Both the position numbers and the translations under genes were made by a program. DNA of 64,000 nucleotides from contig CAYYVN010000007.1 of NCBI GenBank assembly GCA_964475165.1, positions 44,974-108,973 on the forward strand, in the 5' to 3' direction. Source of the stretch: CAYUHK01 sp964475165 (GTDB lineage Bacteria; Verrucomicrobiota; Kiritimatiellia; JAAZAB01). Position 1 is the first letter of the stretch. Every line of letters starts with the position of its first letter. The notes beneath the pieces are model-generated. The model did no database searches, was not told the DNA's origin, and worked only from the letters and a program-made list of their open reading frames with translations. This document shows, in pieces, positions 9,520 to 17,809 of the stretch.

Positions 9520-9660
9520 TTAGCGCAAGACCTGGAAAGGACCATAGGGACCGGTCAATCTATATCCCTGGCCAGAGAACCAGACATACCAGCCATCCCG
9601 CTCCCGATACCGGGCCAGGCGAGGCGGATTGAGCTTGACCCGGGCGGGATGATCTCGCAT
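9520..9660 (-). CDS. Small 46-residue protein, unrecognised
   Basis: A short open frame that reads from ATG 9660 to TAA 9520 and is divergent from glyS, only 11 bases away. It encodes 46 residues, basic at the start (MRDHPARVKL) and rich in Tyr, Trp and Gly at the end (DGWYVWFSGQGYRLTGPYG). Codon choice matches the neighbouring genes. The Trp/Tyr/Gly-rich end looks like a folded beta segment rather than random translation. No convincing Shine-Dalgarno sequence is seen. I know no family for it. Confidence 0.4.
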   Translation of the reverse strand: MRDHPARVKLNPPRLARYRERDGWYVWFSGQGYRLTGPYGPFQVLR

Positions 9661-9671
9661 GCTGGCGACCT

Positions 9672-11111
9672 ATGAAAACACGCCCGCATAAAGCCACGCT
9701 GGAGGCCCTGATCTCGCTTTGCAAAAGGCGCGGATTCATCTTCCAAAGCTCCGAACTCTACGATGGTCTCAATGGATTCTGGGATTATGGCCCGCTGGGC
9801 TGTGAATTGAAACGCCGCATCCGCGAGGCCTGGTGGAAAGCCATGGTCCAAAGGAGGGAAGATGTCGTCGGCCTGGACTCTGCGATCATCATGCATCCGC
9901 GGGTCTGGGAAGCCTCGGGGCACACTACCAGTTTCGCCGATCCCATGGTGGACTGTCGCGCCTGCCGGAAACGCTTTCGGGCCGATGTGCTTTGCGAAGA
10001 GCAAGGCCAGCAACTGGTGCAAACAGCGCAGGGCTACTCCCTCCCCGAGGGCATCAAGTGCCCGGCCTGCGGCGCCAGAGACCTCACGCCGCCGCGCGCT
10101 TTCAATCTGATGTTCAAAACCTTCGTGGGCCCGCTGGAGGAGGAATCGGCCGTGGCCTATCTGCGACCGGAAACCGCCCAGGGTATCTTCGTGCAATTCC
10201 AGAATGTTCTGGCTGTCTCGCGCCAGAAGATCCCCTTTGGCATCGCCCAGATCGGCAAGGCTTTCCGCAATGAGATCAATCCGCGCCATTTCACTTTCCG
10301 TTCCCGCGAATTCGAGCAGATGGAACTGGAATACTTCATCAAACCCGGCAGCGACACGCAGTGGTATGAATATTGGGTAGCCGAACGCCTCAAATGGTAT
10401 GAGGCGATTGGTCTGCCGGCGACCAGCCTGCAAGCCAGCGCCTATCCTCCCGATAAGCTGGCTCATTATGCCAAGGCCTGCACTGATGTCCTCTATGATT
10501 TCCCCTTCGGCTGGCAGGAGCTGGAGGGGATCGCCGCCCGCGGCGCTTTCGATCTCACCCAGCACCAGACCCATAGCGGCAAATCCATGGAATATTTTGA
10601 TCCGGAAACGCGCGAGAAATTCATCCCGCATGTCATCGAGCCATCGGCGGGAGTGGATCGGGTGGCCCTGGCCCTGCTCTGCGAAGCCTATCGCGAGGAA
10701 TGGGTGCCCAAGGCCGATGTGGCCGGCGAGCCGCGCCGCGCCGAGCCAGGCAAGCCAGTGCCGGAAGGTTACGAGCCGCGTACCGTGATGGCCTTTGCCC
10801 CGGCCATGGCGCCCATTCAAGTGGCGGTCTTTCCCTTGCTTAAAAACAAGCCCGAACTGGTGGCGCAGGCGCGCACCGTCTTCAGCCAGCTCCAGCGGCG
10901 CTGGACCTGTTTCTGGGATCAAACCGGCGCCATTGGCCGGAGATACCGGCGCCAGGACGAAATCGGCACGCCCTTCGGGGTAACCATTGATTTCCAAACC
11001 TTGCAGGATCAAACCGTGACCCTGCGCCATCGCGATACGATGCAACAAACCCGCCTGGCTATTGCCGAGCTACCCGCGCAGCTGGAGCTGGCCTTGGATG
11101 GCAGCCTCTGA
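9672..11111 (+). CDS. glyS: Glycyl-tRNA synthetase, single-subunit (alpha2) class II type
   Basis: Charges tRNA-Gly with glycine. The 479-residue chain is the homodimeric, eukaryote-like form, not the GlyQ/GlyS tetramer. Motif 1 region NGFWDYGPLGCELKRR is at about residues 33-48. A zinc-type pair CRAC ... CPAC is near 98-137. Motif 2 is seen in YLRPETAQGIF and FRNEINPR, followed by FRSREFEQME. The C-terminal anticodon-binding domain begins near APIQVAVFPL. A substitution-type end AYREEW is seen where many enzymes have similar text before motif 3. ATG 9672 has no strong ribosome site and lies 11 bases from the small divergent ORF. A tRNA-Gly(GCC) is encoded at 38.5 kb. Confidence 0.95.
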   Translation: MKTRPHKATLEALISLCKRRGFIFQSSELYDGLNGFWDYGPLGCELKRRIREAWWKAMVQRREDVVGLDSAIIMHPRVWEASGHTTSFADPMVDCRACRKRFRADVLCEEQGQQLVQTAQGYSLPEGIKCPACGARDLTPPRAFNLMFKTFVGPLEEESAVAYLRPETAQGIFVQFQNVLAVSRQKIPFGIAQIGKAFRNEINPRHFTFRSREFEQMELEYFIKPGSDTQWYEYWVAERLKWYEAIGLPATSLQASAYPPDKLAHYAKACTDVLYDFPFGWQELEGIAARGAFDLTQHQTHSGKSMEYFDPETREKFIPHVIEPSAGVDRVALALLCEAYREEWVPKADVAGEPRRAEPGKPVPEGYEPRTVMAFAPAMAPIQVAVFPLLKNKPELVAQARTVFSQLQRRWTCFWDQTGAIGRRYRRQDEIGTPFGVTIDFQTLQDQTVTLRHRDTMQQTRLAIAELPAQLELALDGSL

Positions 11112-11134
11112 GGCGCGTCTAGGCCTGAGGATGA

Positions 11135-11965
11135 CTAGCGCTGCCGCGCCGCGGCTGGCCGGGATCCGTAGCAACCCTTGAAGACATAGACAGCCGGCCC
11201 GCGCAACGTGACCGCGCGCGCGCCCTTGGCCGTCAGGCGAAAATCAACCTCCAACACATCGCCACTGGCGCAAGTGACCTGGACCGGCGGCTGCAGGCGG
11301 CCTAAACGCGCGGCGATCAAGGCGGCGGCGGCGCTGCCAGTGCCGCAAGCGGCTGTTTCAGCTTCCACGCCCCTTTCATAGGTGCGTAGGCGCAAGGCAT
11401 GCCGACCGGTGATGGTCATAAAATTAACATTGGTGCCGTGGGGCGCAAAATGCTGATGATAACGGAGGGCGCGCCCCCAGAGCTCGACATTCAGCCTGGT
11501 CAGGGCGCGGCTTTCGAGCACGGCATGGGGCACACCGGTATTAACAAAATGCACCAGCAGCTGACGGCCGCGCACGCGCAAAGAATGCTGCAAGCGCCAA
11601 GCGCGCGGCTGGGTCAGGGCCAGACGCACATCCTCATCTATAATGGCGGCTTGTATCAGGCCAGCGCGCGTGGCGATACGCATGGTCGCCGGGGCCCGGC
11701 CCAGATCATGAGCCAGCCTGGCCGCACAGCGCGCGCCGTTGCCACACATCTCAGCCTCAGCCCCATCCGGATTAAAAAAACGCATGCGAAAATCGGCTTG
11801 GGCCGAGGGTTGGATGAGGATCAAGCCTTCGCTGCCAATCCCCGTATGGCGCGCGCATAAGCGCCGGATCAGGCCGGCATCCGCTTGGGACCAAGCGGCG
11901 CGCGGATCATCCACCAGAATGAAATCATTGCCGGCGGCCTGCATTTTCCAGAAGCTTACTGGCAT
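11135..11965 (-). CDS. dapF: Diaminopimelate epimerase
   Basis: DapF converts LL- to meso-diaminopimelate for lysine and peptidoglycan synthesis. The 276-residue protein has both catalytic cysteines in their usual settings: MCGNGARC in the N-terminal half and ACGTGSAAA in the C-terminal half. The start KMQAAGNDFILVDD is also characteristic. ATG 11965 fits the family; the open frame extends upstream to 12028, but that part would be encoded through the HU terminator. No Shine-Dalgarno sequence is visible and the start lies about 13 bases after the terminator stem, an odd arrangement. The gene converges on glyS with a 23-base gap. Confidence 0.95.
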   Translation of the reverse strand: MPVSFWKMQAAGNDFILVDDPRAAWSQADAGLIRRLCARHTGIGSEGLILIQPSAQADFRMRFFNPDGAEAEMCGNGARCAARLAHDLGRAPATMRIATRAGLIQAAIIDEDVRLALTQPRAWRLQHSLRVRGRQLLVHFVNTGVPHAVLESRALTRLNVELWGRALRYHQHFAPHGTNVNFMTITGRHALRLRTYERGVEAETAACGTGSAAAALIAARLGRLQPPVQVTCASGDVLEVDFRLTAKGARAVTLRGPAVYVFKGCYGSRPAAARQR

Positions 11966-11977
11966 GATATAAACGAG

Positions 11978-12010
11978 AAAAAGGCCGCGGCTTATCTGCC
12001 GCGGCCTTTT
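11978..12010 (-). terminator. Rho-independent terminator of the HU gene, abutting dapF
   Basis: A perfect 13-bp stem (11979-11991 with 11998-12010) with the loop ttatct on the plus strand. Read on the minus strand the stem ends in TTTTT. It lies 28 bases after the HU stop and about 13 bases before the dapF start, so dapF must be expressed by read-through, attenuation or a promoter inside this region. Confidence 0.85.
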
Positions 12011-12037
12011 GGTTAACCCGTTAAACAAAAAAATGTT

Positions 12038-12313
12038 TTACGAGAGAATAGCGTCTTTGGCCGCTTTGGCGATGCGGAACTTAACCACCTTCTTGGCCGG
12101 GATCTTGATGGTCGCGCCAGTGGCCGGATTGCGGCCCAGGCGCGCTTTACGGTTAACCAAAACCAGCTTGCCCAGTCCGGGAATGGTGAAGGTATCTTTG
12201 GCGCCTTTATAGGCCATGGCCACGAGCGCCTCCAAGGCGGCGGCGGCCTGCTTTTTGGTAATCTCGGCGGCCTCCGCTATGTCAGCGATGATTGCAGTCT
12301 TGGTCTTAGCCAT
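12038..12313 (-). CDS. HU/IHF-family histone-like DNA-binding protein
   Basis: A 91-residue nucleoid protein. It has the family pattern of an N-terminal helical dimer part (KTAIIADIAEAAEITKKQAA), a G-LGK turn (TIPGLGKLVLVN) and the DNA-binding arm RKARLGRNPATGATIKIPAKK with Pro at the tip. The chain ends AAKDAILS. GGAGGGC lies about eight bases before ATG 12313, and a strong terminator follows the gene, consistent with high expression. Whether it is HU or IHF-like in function cannot be told from sequence. Confidence 0.95.
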   Translation of the reverse strand: MAKTKTAIIADIAEAAEITKKQAAAALEALVAMAYKGAKDTFTIPGLGKLVLVNRKARLGRNPATGATIKIPAKKVVKFRIAKAAKDAILS

Positions 12314-12468
12314 GAATAATGCCCTCCTCTATTTTATTTTGCGCACCGTTTAATAATACTCGCCACTCAAGCCAATCCTCATCCATTGGCCGGCATCATG
12401 GCAGAGTAAGCGAGCGGATGCAATAACATTTTTTGGTCATTCAGCCGCCAGCCAACGGCGGCCACGCG

Positions 12469-12876
12469 CTAGGGATCGGTATTTTCCAGCGTTAAAGAAT
12501 CAAAGCGGATGCGGCGATAGAAACAGTCGCGCGGTTGCTGCTCACGGTTCCGCGTATGGCAGATACCACCCTGGCGCGGGCGCACACGATATAGCAGGGA
12601 GTTCTGCTCGCAATTGATGTAGGCTTCCAAGAGCTCGAAAGTCTGCCCGGAGGTCTGCCCCTTCACCCAGAGTTCATTGCGCGAGGTGCTCCATAACACC
12701 AGCTGGCGCCGGCGCAGGGCCTCTTGAAAGGCGTGGGCATTGGTATAGGCCAGCAGCAGCACGGCCCCGGTATCGGCATGCTGCACCACCACCGGAATCA
12801 CTTGCGCGCCGTTGGCCGCCATGCGCGCGATCTTCTCAAAATCAATTTGCAGTTGCTGGCCTTCTTCCAGATCCAT
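12469..12876 (-). CDS. hisI: Phosphoribosyl-AMP cyclohydrolase
   Basis: HisI opens the adenine ring of phosphoribosyl-AMP in histidine synthesis. The 135-residue protein is the monofunctional form without the HisE pyrophosphohydrolase. Recognised pieces are AYTNAHAF, LWSTSRNELWVKGQTSG, the zinc and metal region INCEQNSLLYRVRPRQGGIC, and HTRNRE. No other his gene is present. It lies 36 bases downstream of the Ser/Thr kinase gene, and GGAGAG-type sequence precedes ATG 12876. Confidence 0.95.
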   Translation of the reverse strand: MDLEEGQQLQIDFEKIARMAANGAQVIPVVVQHADTGAVLLLAYTNAHAFQEALRRRQLVLWSTSRNELWVKGQTSGQTFELLEAYINCEQNSLLYRVRPRQGGICHTRNREQQPRDCFYRRIRFDSLTLENTDP

Positions 12877-12912
12877 CTTTGCTCTCCTCCCACCAACTAG
12901 CCTCCCGGTGCT

Positions 12913-15147
12913 TTAAGGTTGCGGCGCCAGCCCGGGCATTAAGCGTTGCACTTCTTCTTGGCCGGCAGCCGATAGCTGACCAGCCGCTGCCGCCAGAGAC
13001 TCAGCCATTTTAAGCTGGCCGCTTTCGTAACATAACAGGGCCAGCCCGAGCATGATCTCGAGGCGCTCCCTCTCGGCCAGGCGGGCGCTTTCCAGATAAT
13101 GGTTGGTGATTTTCAGCATATAGGGAATGCTGATCTGATCCCAGCTCATCAGCAGCTGGCCGGAGCTATCGAGGGCGATGGTGAGGCCCTGGCTGGTATC
13201 AGCGGCGATAATATCGCGCCAGGCTTCTCCCAGCAACCAGCCTTGCAGATAGGGGGCGCTGCGAATGGAACGCACTATAAAAACTTTCAGTTTATCGAGG
13301 ATGCGATAGGAATCAAACAGAGCTTGATAATGAGCCTGCGCTTCTGGCGTGGTCAATTCCGGCTGCAAGGCGCTCAAGGCCCGGGCGGCCTCGGCAAACT
13401 GGCGCCGGGCAATGAGAGGCGCATTGGCGGCCCGCGCGGCATCTAACCGATCCAGCTCGCCTTGCACAACCTGAATCTGCAGGCGTTCCGCTTCCTGGGC
13501 GCGTTGGCGGGCAGCTTGGCGCTCTTTCTCGGCGGCGCGCTGTTGCTGTAGGGCGGCGGCCGCCGCCTGGCGCGCGCGGGCCTCTTCGGCCCGAATGCGT
13601 TTCTGAACGGCGGCCACGCGCGTGAGCGCTTCCGCCAGGACGGTCCGGCTCTGCTCAACCAGATTATATTGCACGATGGCATTTTCGAAAAGCGCCTCCA
13701 GCTCAGCCAGCTGTTGTGGATCTGTCGGGGCGCTATCCCAAGCCGCCAGGGCGGCCTGCTGCAGGGCGCGCTGATCGTCCAGTTCATTGAGGCTCGTCTG
13801 GCTATTGGCCAGGGCTTCTTGCAATTCCAGCAGCAGCGCTTCGTGGCTCGGCAGGGTCTGCGTGGCGGTGATGGCTTGCTGCTCCAGGGTCTGCAGCTGA
13901 GCGGCGCTCTCCAGGGAGATCTGCGTCAGGCCCATCAGGCGGACCTTCAGTTCGCTGCCCCGCGCCAAGGCCAGCGTGCGTTCCTCTTGCGCCGCTTGGG
14001 TCGCACTGGCCTGATGGCGTTGGCGCTGTAGCCACCAACTGCCAGCGACCAATACGCCGACCAGGATCAAGGCGCCCGCCGCCAGAAACACTTGGCGCGG
14101 AGGCGGTTTTAAGAGCCGCCATGATTTGTGCGCCGCCCCAGCGACGATCGTCGGCAGGCGCGCCGTTTTAGCCTTAGCTTTCTTCAAGGGTGCCCGCGAG
14201 GCCGCCAAAGCCGCGCGCATATCCAGCAGCAAAGCGGCATAGGAAGGATAGCGCAGGGCCGGTTCGGCCTGCAACATCCGCGCCACCATAGCCACGGTGG
14301 GCTGATGCAAATCAGGCTGATATTGCAGTAGACTGGGTGCCGGCTGACGCAAGCGGGCTACGACCACATCCGCTGGCGTGGCGCCATCAAAGGGCGGCTG
14401 ACCAGCCAGAACATGGAAGAGCATGGCACCCAAACTATAAATATCAGACCGGAAATCAACTTTTTTGCCACGCGCCTTTTCGGGAGCGATATAATATGGC
14501 GTACCCCAGACCTGCTGACCTTGTTGCTGCTGCTGCCCAATGAAACTGGCCAGACCAAAATCAACCACCTTGGCTTCGCCATTCAGGCCGAAGAGCACAT
14601 TGGCTGGTTTGATGTCTCCATGCACCAAGCCCAGTTCGCTGGCGGCGTTCAAGCCCTCGGCCACTTCCAGGTGTATTTCCAAAGCCCGCGTTTCCGGCAG
14701 AGCCCGGCCATTGGCGATCATCACATCCAACTGCCCGCCATCGACCAGTTCCATGGCGATATAGGGCTGGCCGGCAAACTGGCCAAAGGAATAAATCTGC
14801 ACCACATTGCGATGATTCAAGGCCGCCGCCGACTGCGCTTCGCGCCGGAAAGAAGCCACGAATTCTTCGTTATCGCCCAAGGCCCGCTTCATGACCTTGA
14901 GCGCGATATGCCGCCCCAGCTCGCGATCGACCGCGTGGTAAATAACCCCCATACCACCGGCACCCAAACGATTCAAAAGCAGGAAAGAACCAAATTTAGC
15001 GGGAACGGTCTGCGGCGCGCCACAGGCTTGGCAGGTGATGCTCGAGAAGGAGGGCAGATGCGAAACATCCATCACATGCTGGCATTCAATGCAGGCCAAT
15101 TTTTCAACCCGGACAGTCCCCACTATGGTTGCTTCTTGATCGGCCAT
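12913..15147 (-). CDS. Membrane-anchored serine/threonine protein kinase with zinc-ribbon start
   Basis: A 744-residue Hanks-type kinase. Order: a treble-clef/zinc-ribbon-like pair Cys19-x2-Cys22 and Cys39-x2-Cys42; a kinase domain at about 52-330 with glycine loop LGAGGMGVIY, Lys84, HGDIKPAN (Asp178) and DFGLA; a short basic linker; one membrane helix (LAAGALILVGVLVAGSWWL) near 375-395; and an outer segment of about 350 residues rich in Ala, Gln and Glu that is predicted coiled coil. No PASTA or other sensor domain is seen. Zinc-ribbon kinases of this kind are common in PVC bacteria. AGAAGGGG precedes ATG 15147; a TATAAT at 15233-15228 could be its -10 box. Substrates are unknown. Confidence 0.9.
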   Translation of the reverse strand: MADQEATIVGTVRVEKLACIECQHVMDVSHLPSFSSITCQACGAPQTVPAKFGSFLLLNRLGAGGMGVIYHAVDRELGRHIALKVMKRALGDNEEFVASFRREAQSAAALNHRNVVQIYSFGQFAGQPYIAMELVDGGQLDVMIANGRALPETRALEIHLEVAEGLNAASELGLVHGDIKPANVLFGLNGEAKVVDFGLASFIGQQQQQGQQVWGTPYYIAPEKARGKKVDFRSDIYSLGAMLFHVLAGQPPFDGATPADVVVARLRQPAPSLLQYQPDLHQPTVAMVARMLQAEPALRYPSYAALLLDMRAALAASRAPLKKAKAKTARLPTIVAGAAHKSWRLLKPPPRQVFLAAGALILVGVLVAGSWWLQRQRHQASATQAAQEERTLALARGSELKVRLMGLTQISLESAAQLQTLEQQAITATQTLPSHEALLLELQEALANSQTSLNELDDQRALQQAALAAWDSAPTDPQQLAELEALFENAIVQYNLVEQSRTVLAEALTRVAAVQKRIRAEEARARQAAAAALQQQRAAEKERQAARQRAQEAERLQIQVVQGELDRLDAARAANAPLIARRQFAEAARALSALQPELTTPEAQAHYQALFDSYRILDKLKVFIVRSIRSAPYLQGWLLGEAWRDIIAADTSQGLTIALDSSGQLLMSWDQISIPYMLKITNHYLESARLAERERLEIMLGLALLCYESGQLKMAESLAAAAGQLSAAGQEEVQRLMPGLAPQP

Positions 15148-15258
15148 GCCCCTTCTCTCCCCGCGCCCCGCCCCTGCGCCATCCGGCCTCAGGTGAGCAG
15201 CATCATGCTTGGCTCGCAATAATAGCCATTATAGCAGGCGAATGCAATGCACAAACTA

Positions 15259-15279
15259 AGCCCCGCCGGCGGCGGGGCT
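15259..15279. repeat. GC-rich hairpin between divergent genes
   Basis: A 9-bp perfect stem (15259-15267 with 15271-15279) with a 3-base loop. It has no T-run on either side and sits between two divergent gene starts, so it is not an obvious terminator. It may act in the leader of the kinase mRNA or as a protein-binding site. Confidence 0.35.
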
Positions 15280-15290
15280 CTATTTAGGCT

Positions 15291-15318
15291 TTGCCCGGTC
15301 GCTGGAATCGCATATGAT
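15291..15318 (+). promoter_or_regulatory. Candidate promoter for lgt
   Basis: TTGCCC (15291-15296) and TATGAT (15313-15318) with 16 bases between them. Transcription would start near 15325, about 22 bases before the lgt start, leaving room for the GAGGAG ribosome site. Confidence 0.45.
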
Positions 15319-15346
15319 GAAATGCGATTCTCTGAGGAGATGATCC

Positions 15347-16081
15347 ATGCATCCGATCTGCTTACATATTGGCCGCCTACCCATCTACTGGTATGGCGTG
15401 ATGACGGCCCTGGCTTTTCTGATCTGTCTGGCGCATTTGATTTGGCTCGGCAAACAGGAGGGCCGCTCGGCGGAATTCGTCTCGGATTTAACCATCTGGA
15501 TCATGCTGGGCGGCATCGGCGGCGCCCGCCTGGCCTATGTCTTGGCTGAATGGCCCAGATTTGCGGTGCAGCCCCAATTGATCCTGCGCCTGGATCAAGG
15601 GGGCTTGATCTATTATGGCGGCTTTATCGGCGCGGCGCTGCTGGTGGCCATTATGGCCCGGCGCAAGCGGGAACCCCTGGGGCCCCTGGCAGATTTTGTG
15701 GTCACGGCCCTGCCCCTGGGCCATGCCATGGGCCGCATCGGCTGTTTCCTGAACGGTTGCTGTTATGGCCTGCCGGCCGTATGGCCCTGGAGCGTCAGGA
15801 TGCATGGTCTCCTGCGGCATCCGGTGCAGCTTTATGAGGCGAGCGGCAACCTGGTGCTCTATGCTCTGCTGCTGTATCTTTATCGGCACCGCACGCGCCC
15901 CGGCCGGATTTTCGCGCTGTATCTGATCCTATATCCGTTGCTCCGTTTCAGCCTCGAATTTTTGCGCGGCGACGAGCGGCTCAGCTGGCGGGGCTTAACC
16001 TTGGCGCAGCTCATCAGCCTGGGCTTGATGCTCTGCGGCCTAGGACTCTGGTGCTGGTTAAAGGCCCCGCGCCAGCGGTGA
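15347..16081 (+). CDS. lgt: Prolipoprotein diacylglyceryl transferase
   Basis: Lgt moves a diacylglyceryl group from phosphatidylglycerol to the lipobox cysteine of prolipoproteins; several such lipoproteins are encoded in this window. The 244-residue inner membrane protein has about seven membrane segments. The start CLHIGRLPIYWYG matches the family, and the signature region reads HAMGRIGCFLNGCCYG, containing the essential Arg and Asn. The RHPVQLYEA stretch before the next helix is also typical. GAGGAG stands before ATG 15347. rluD follows after five bases. Confidence 0.96.
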   Translation: MHPICLHIGRLPIYWYGVMTALAFLICLAHLIWLGKQEGRSAEFVSDLTIWIMLGGIGGARLAYVLAEWPRFAVQPQLILRLDQGGLIYYGGFIGAALLVAIMARRKREPLGPLADFVVTALPLGHAMGRIGCFLNGCCYGLPAVWPWSVRMHGLLRHPVQLYEASGNLVLYALLLYLYRHRTRPGRIFALYLILYPLLRFSLEFLRGDERLSWRGLTLAQLISLGLMLCGLGLWCWLKAPRQR

Positions 16082-16086
16082 TCCTC

Positions 16087-17031
16087 ATGACCCAGGAATT
16101 CAACTTGAAGGTAGCCCCCGCCGAGGCCGGTCAGCGGCTGGATCTCTGGTTACGCCAGCGGCTGCCGGAGCTTTCGCGCTCGCGGATCCAGAGCCTGATT
16201 CGCAGCGGCCACATCACCCTGGGCGGCAGCCCCATCCGGGGGCATCGCGCGACGCGCGCCGGAGAAAGCGTGCGCGTCCGCTTACCACCGCCGGTGGCTA
16301 GCAGCCTGGAAGCGCAACCCATTCCTCTGGCCATTATATATGAGGATGCCGCGATCATCGTCGTCAATAAACCGCCCGGGATGGTCGTGCATCCCGCCCC
16401 CGGCCATTCTTCCGGCACGCTGGTGAATGCCCTGCTCTTCCATTGCCCGGAGCTAGCGGGCATTGGCGGCGAGCGGCGGCCGGGCATTGTGCATCGCCTG
16501 GATAAAGACACCAGCGGACTGCTGGTAGTGGCGCGCCATGATCAGGCCCTGGCAGGGTTGGCCGCCCAATTCAAGAAACGCCAAGTAGAAAAATACTATC
16601 TGGCCCTGGTCTGGGGACAACCCCAACCGGCCAGCGGCACCATTGAAACCTTGATCGGGCGGCATCAGCGGGATCGGAAGCGGATGTCGGCCAGGCCCCG
16701 GGTGGGGCGGCCGGCGCTCACGCACTATGAAACGCTGGAACATTTCCAGGGCGTCAGCCTGTTGCGCATCAAGCTCTGCACCGGGCGTACCCATCAAATC
16801 CGCGTCCATATGGCGCATCTGGGGCATCCGGTCGTGGGCGATCAGCAATATGGGCGCCGCGGCCAGATCCCCTGGCCCTTGGCGCCGCGGCGGCAGATGC
16901 TGCATGCCGCGCAGCTGCTGTTCTGCCATCCGACCACCGGCCAGCGCCTGGATTTCACGGCCCCGCCGCCGCCGGATCTGGCCTCTCTCCTGCAGGCCTC
17001 GCGCGGCTCAGCCATCATTCCTCGGCTTTAA
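16087..17031 (+). CDS. rluD: RluA/RluD-family 23S rRNA pseudouridine synthase
   Basis: A 314-residue pseudouridine synthase with an S4 RNA-binding domain at residues 10-60 (QRLDLWLRQRL) and a catalytic domain with HRLDKDTSGLL, in which Asp139 is the catalytic residue, and the C-terminal GRTHQIRVHMAHLGHP. S4 plus this motif set fits RluD, which modifies helix 69 of 23S rRNA; the exact target sites are inferred. It is probably translated from the lgt mRNA. Its last 17 bases overlap the convergent mazG. Confidence 0.9.
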   Translation: MTQEFNLKVAPAEAGQRLDLWLRQRLPELSRSRIQSLIRSGHITLGGSPIRGHRATRAGESVRVRLPPPVASSLEAQPIPLAIIYEDAAIIVVNKPPGMVVHPAPGHSSGTLVNALLFHCPELAGIGGERRPGIVHRLDKDTSGLLVVARHDQALAGLAAQFKKRQVEKYYLALVWGQPQPASGTIETLIGRHQRDRKRMSARPRVGRPALTHYETLEHFQGVSLLRIKLCTGRTHQIRVHMAHLGHPVVGDQQYGRRGQIPWPLAPRRQMLHAAQLLFCHPTTGQRLDFTAPPPPDLASLLQASRGSAIIPRL

Positions 17032-17809
17032 CGGCGTTCCAGCAGGCATCCATTTCGGCCAGCGAACATTGAGTGATATCGCGTTGCTGCTGGTGCAGGC
17101 GGCGCTCCACGGCTTGGAAGCGGCGGGTGAACTTAGCCACGGTCTGGTCCAAAGTTTCCTCGGCATTCATACCCTGGAAACGGCTGAGGTTGACCACCGC
17201 AAAAAGCAGATCGCCAATTTCAGCGCGGATCTGCGCCGGGTCGCCGGCGGCCAGCGCCGCTTTAACTTCGGCCAGTTCCTCATCCACTTTGGCCATTACA
17301 TCCTCCAGCTGCTGCCAATCAAAGCCGACCCGGGCCACCCGCCGCTGCACATGCTGCGCCTTATGCAAGGCTGGCAGATGCCGCGGAACATTCCCCACCA
17401 CGGAGGGCGGCGGCTGATCGCTGGCGGGCGCCGCTTGCTTTTCGCGCGCCTTGATGGCCTCCCAATTCTTGAGCACTTCGGCCGAGCCGGAAACCGGTTG
17501 CTGCCCAAAAACATGAGGATGGCGCCGGATCAATTTGGCGTTGAGCCCGCGCACCACATCGCCAAAGGTGAAAGCGCCTTCTTCCTGACGCACCTGCGCT
17601 TGAAAGACCACTTGCAAGAGCAAATCGCCCAATTCCTCCTGGTGCTTGGCTGGCTGGCCGGAATCGATGGCATCGATGAGCTCATAGCATTCCTCCACCA
17701 GATATTGCTTGAGAGAATCCAGGGTCTGCTCGCGATCCCAGGGACAGCCGGCGGCGGAACGCAGGCGGGCCATGATTTCCAATAATTGCTGGATAGCTTC
17801 CATCTTCAT
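17015..17809 (-). CDS. mazG: Nucleoside triphosphate pyrophosphohydrolase MazG
   Basis: MazG hydrolyses NTPs and dNTPs to monophosphates, a house-cleaning function. The 264-residue chain has two MazG domains, as in E. coli. The first has RSAAGCPWDREQT and the metal-binding EECYEL and EELGDLLLQVVF. The second has EELAEVKAA and EIGDLLFAVVNL. The ATG shares four bases with the thiC stop (ATGA), so the two are translationally coupled. The 3' end overlaps rluD by 17 bases in convergent orientation. Confidence 0.95.
   Translation of the reverse strand: MKMEAIQQLLEIMARLRSAAGCPWDREQTLDSLKQYLVEECYELIDAIDSGQPAKHQEELGDLLLQVVFQAQVRQEEGAFTFGDVVRGLNAKLIRRHPHVFGQQPVSGSAEVLKNWEAIKAREKQAAPASDQPPPSVVGNVPRHLPALHKAQHVQRRVARVGFDWQQLEDVMAKVDEELAEVKAALAAGDPAQIRAEIGDLLFAVVNLSRFQGMNAEETLDQTVAKFTRRFQAVERRLHQQQRDITQCSLAEMDACWNAVKAEE

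Noticed and set aside
9555..11048. 497-residue minus-strand open frame opposite glyS
   Set aside because: It covers the glyS gene with all its motifs; no family pattern is visible in it.
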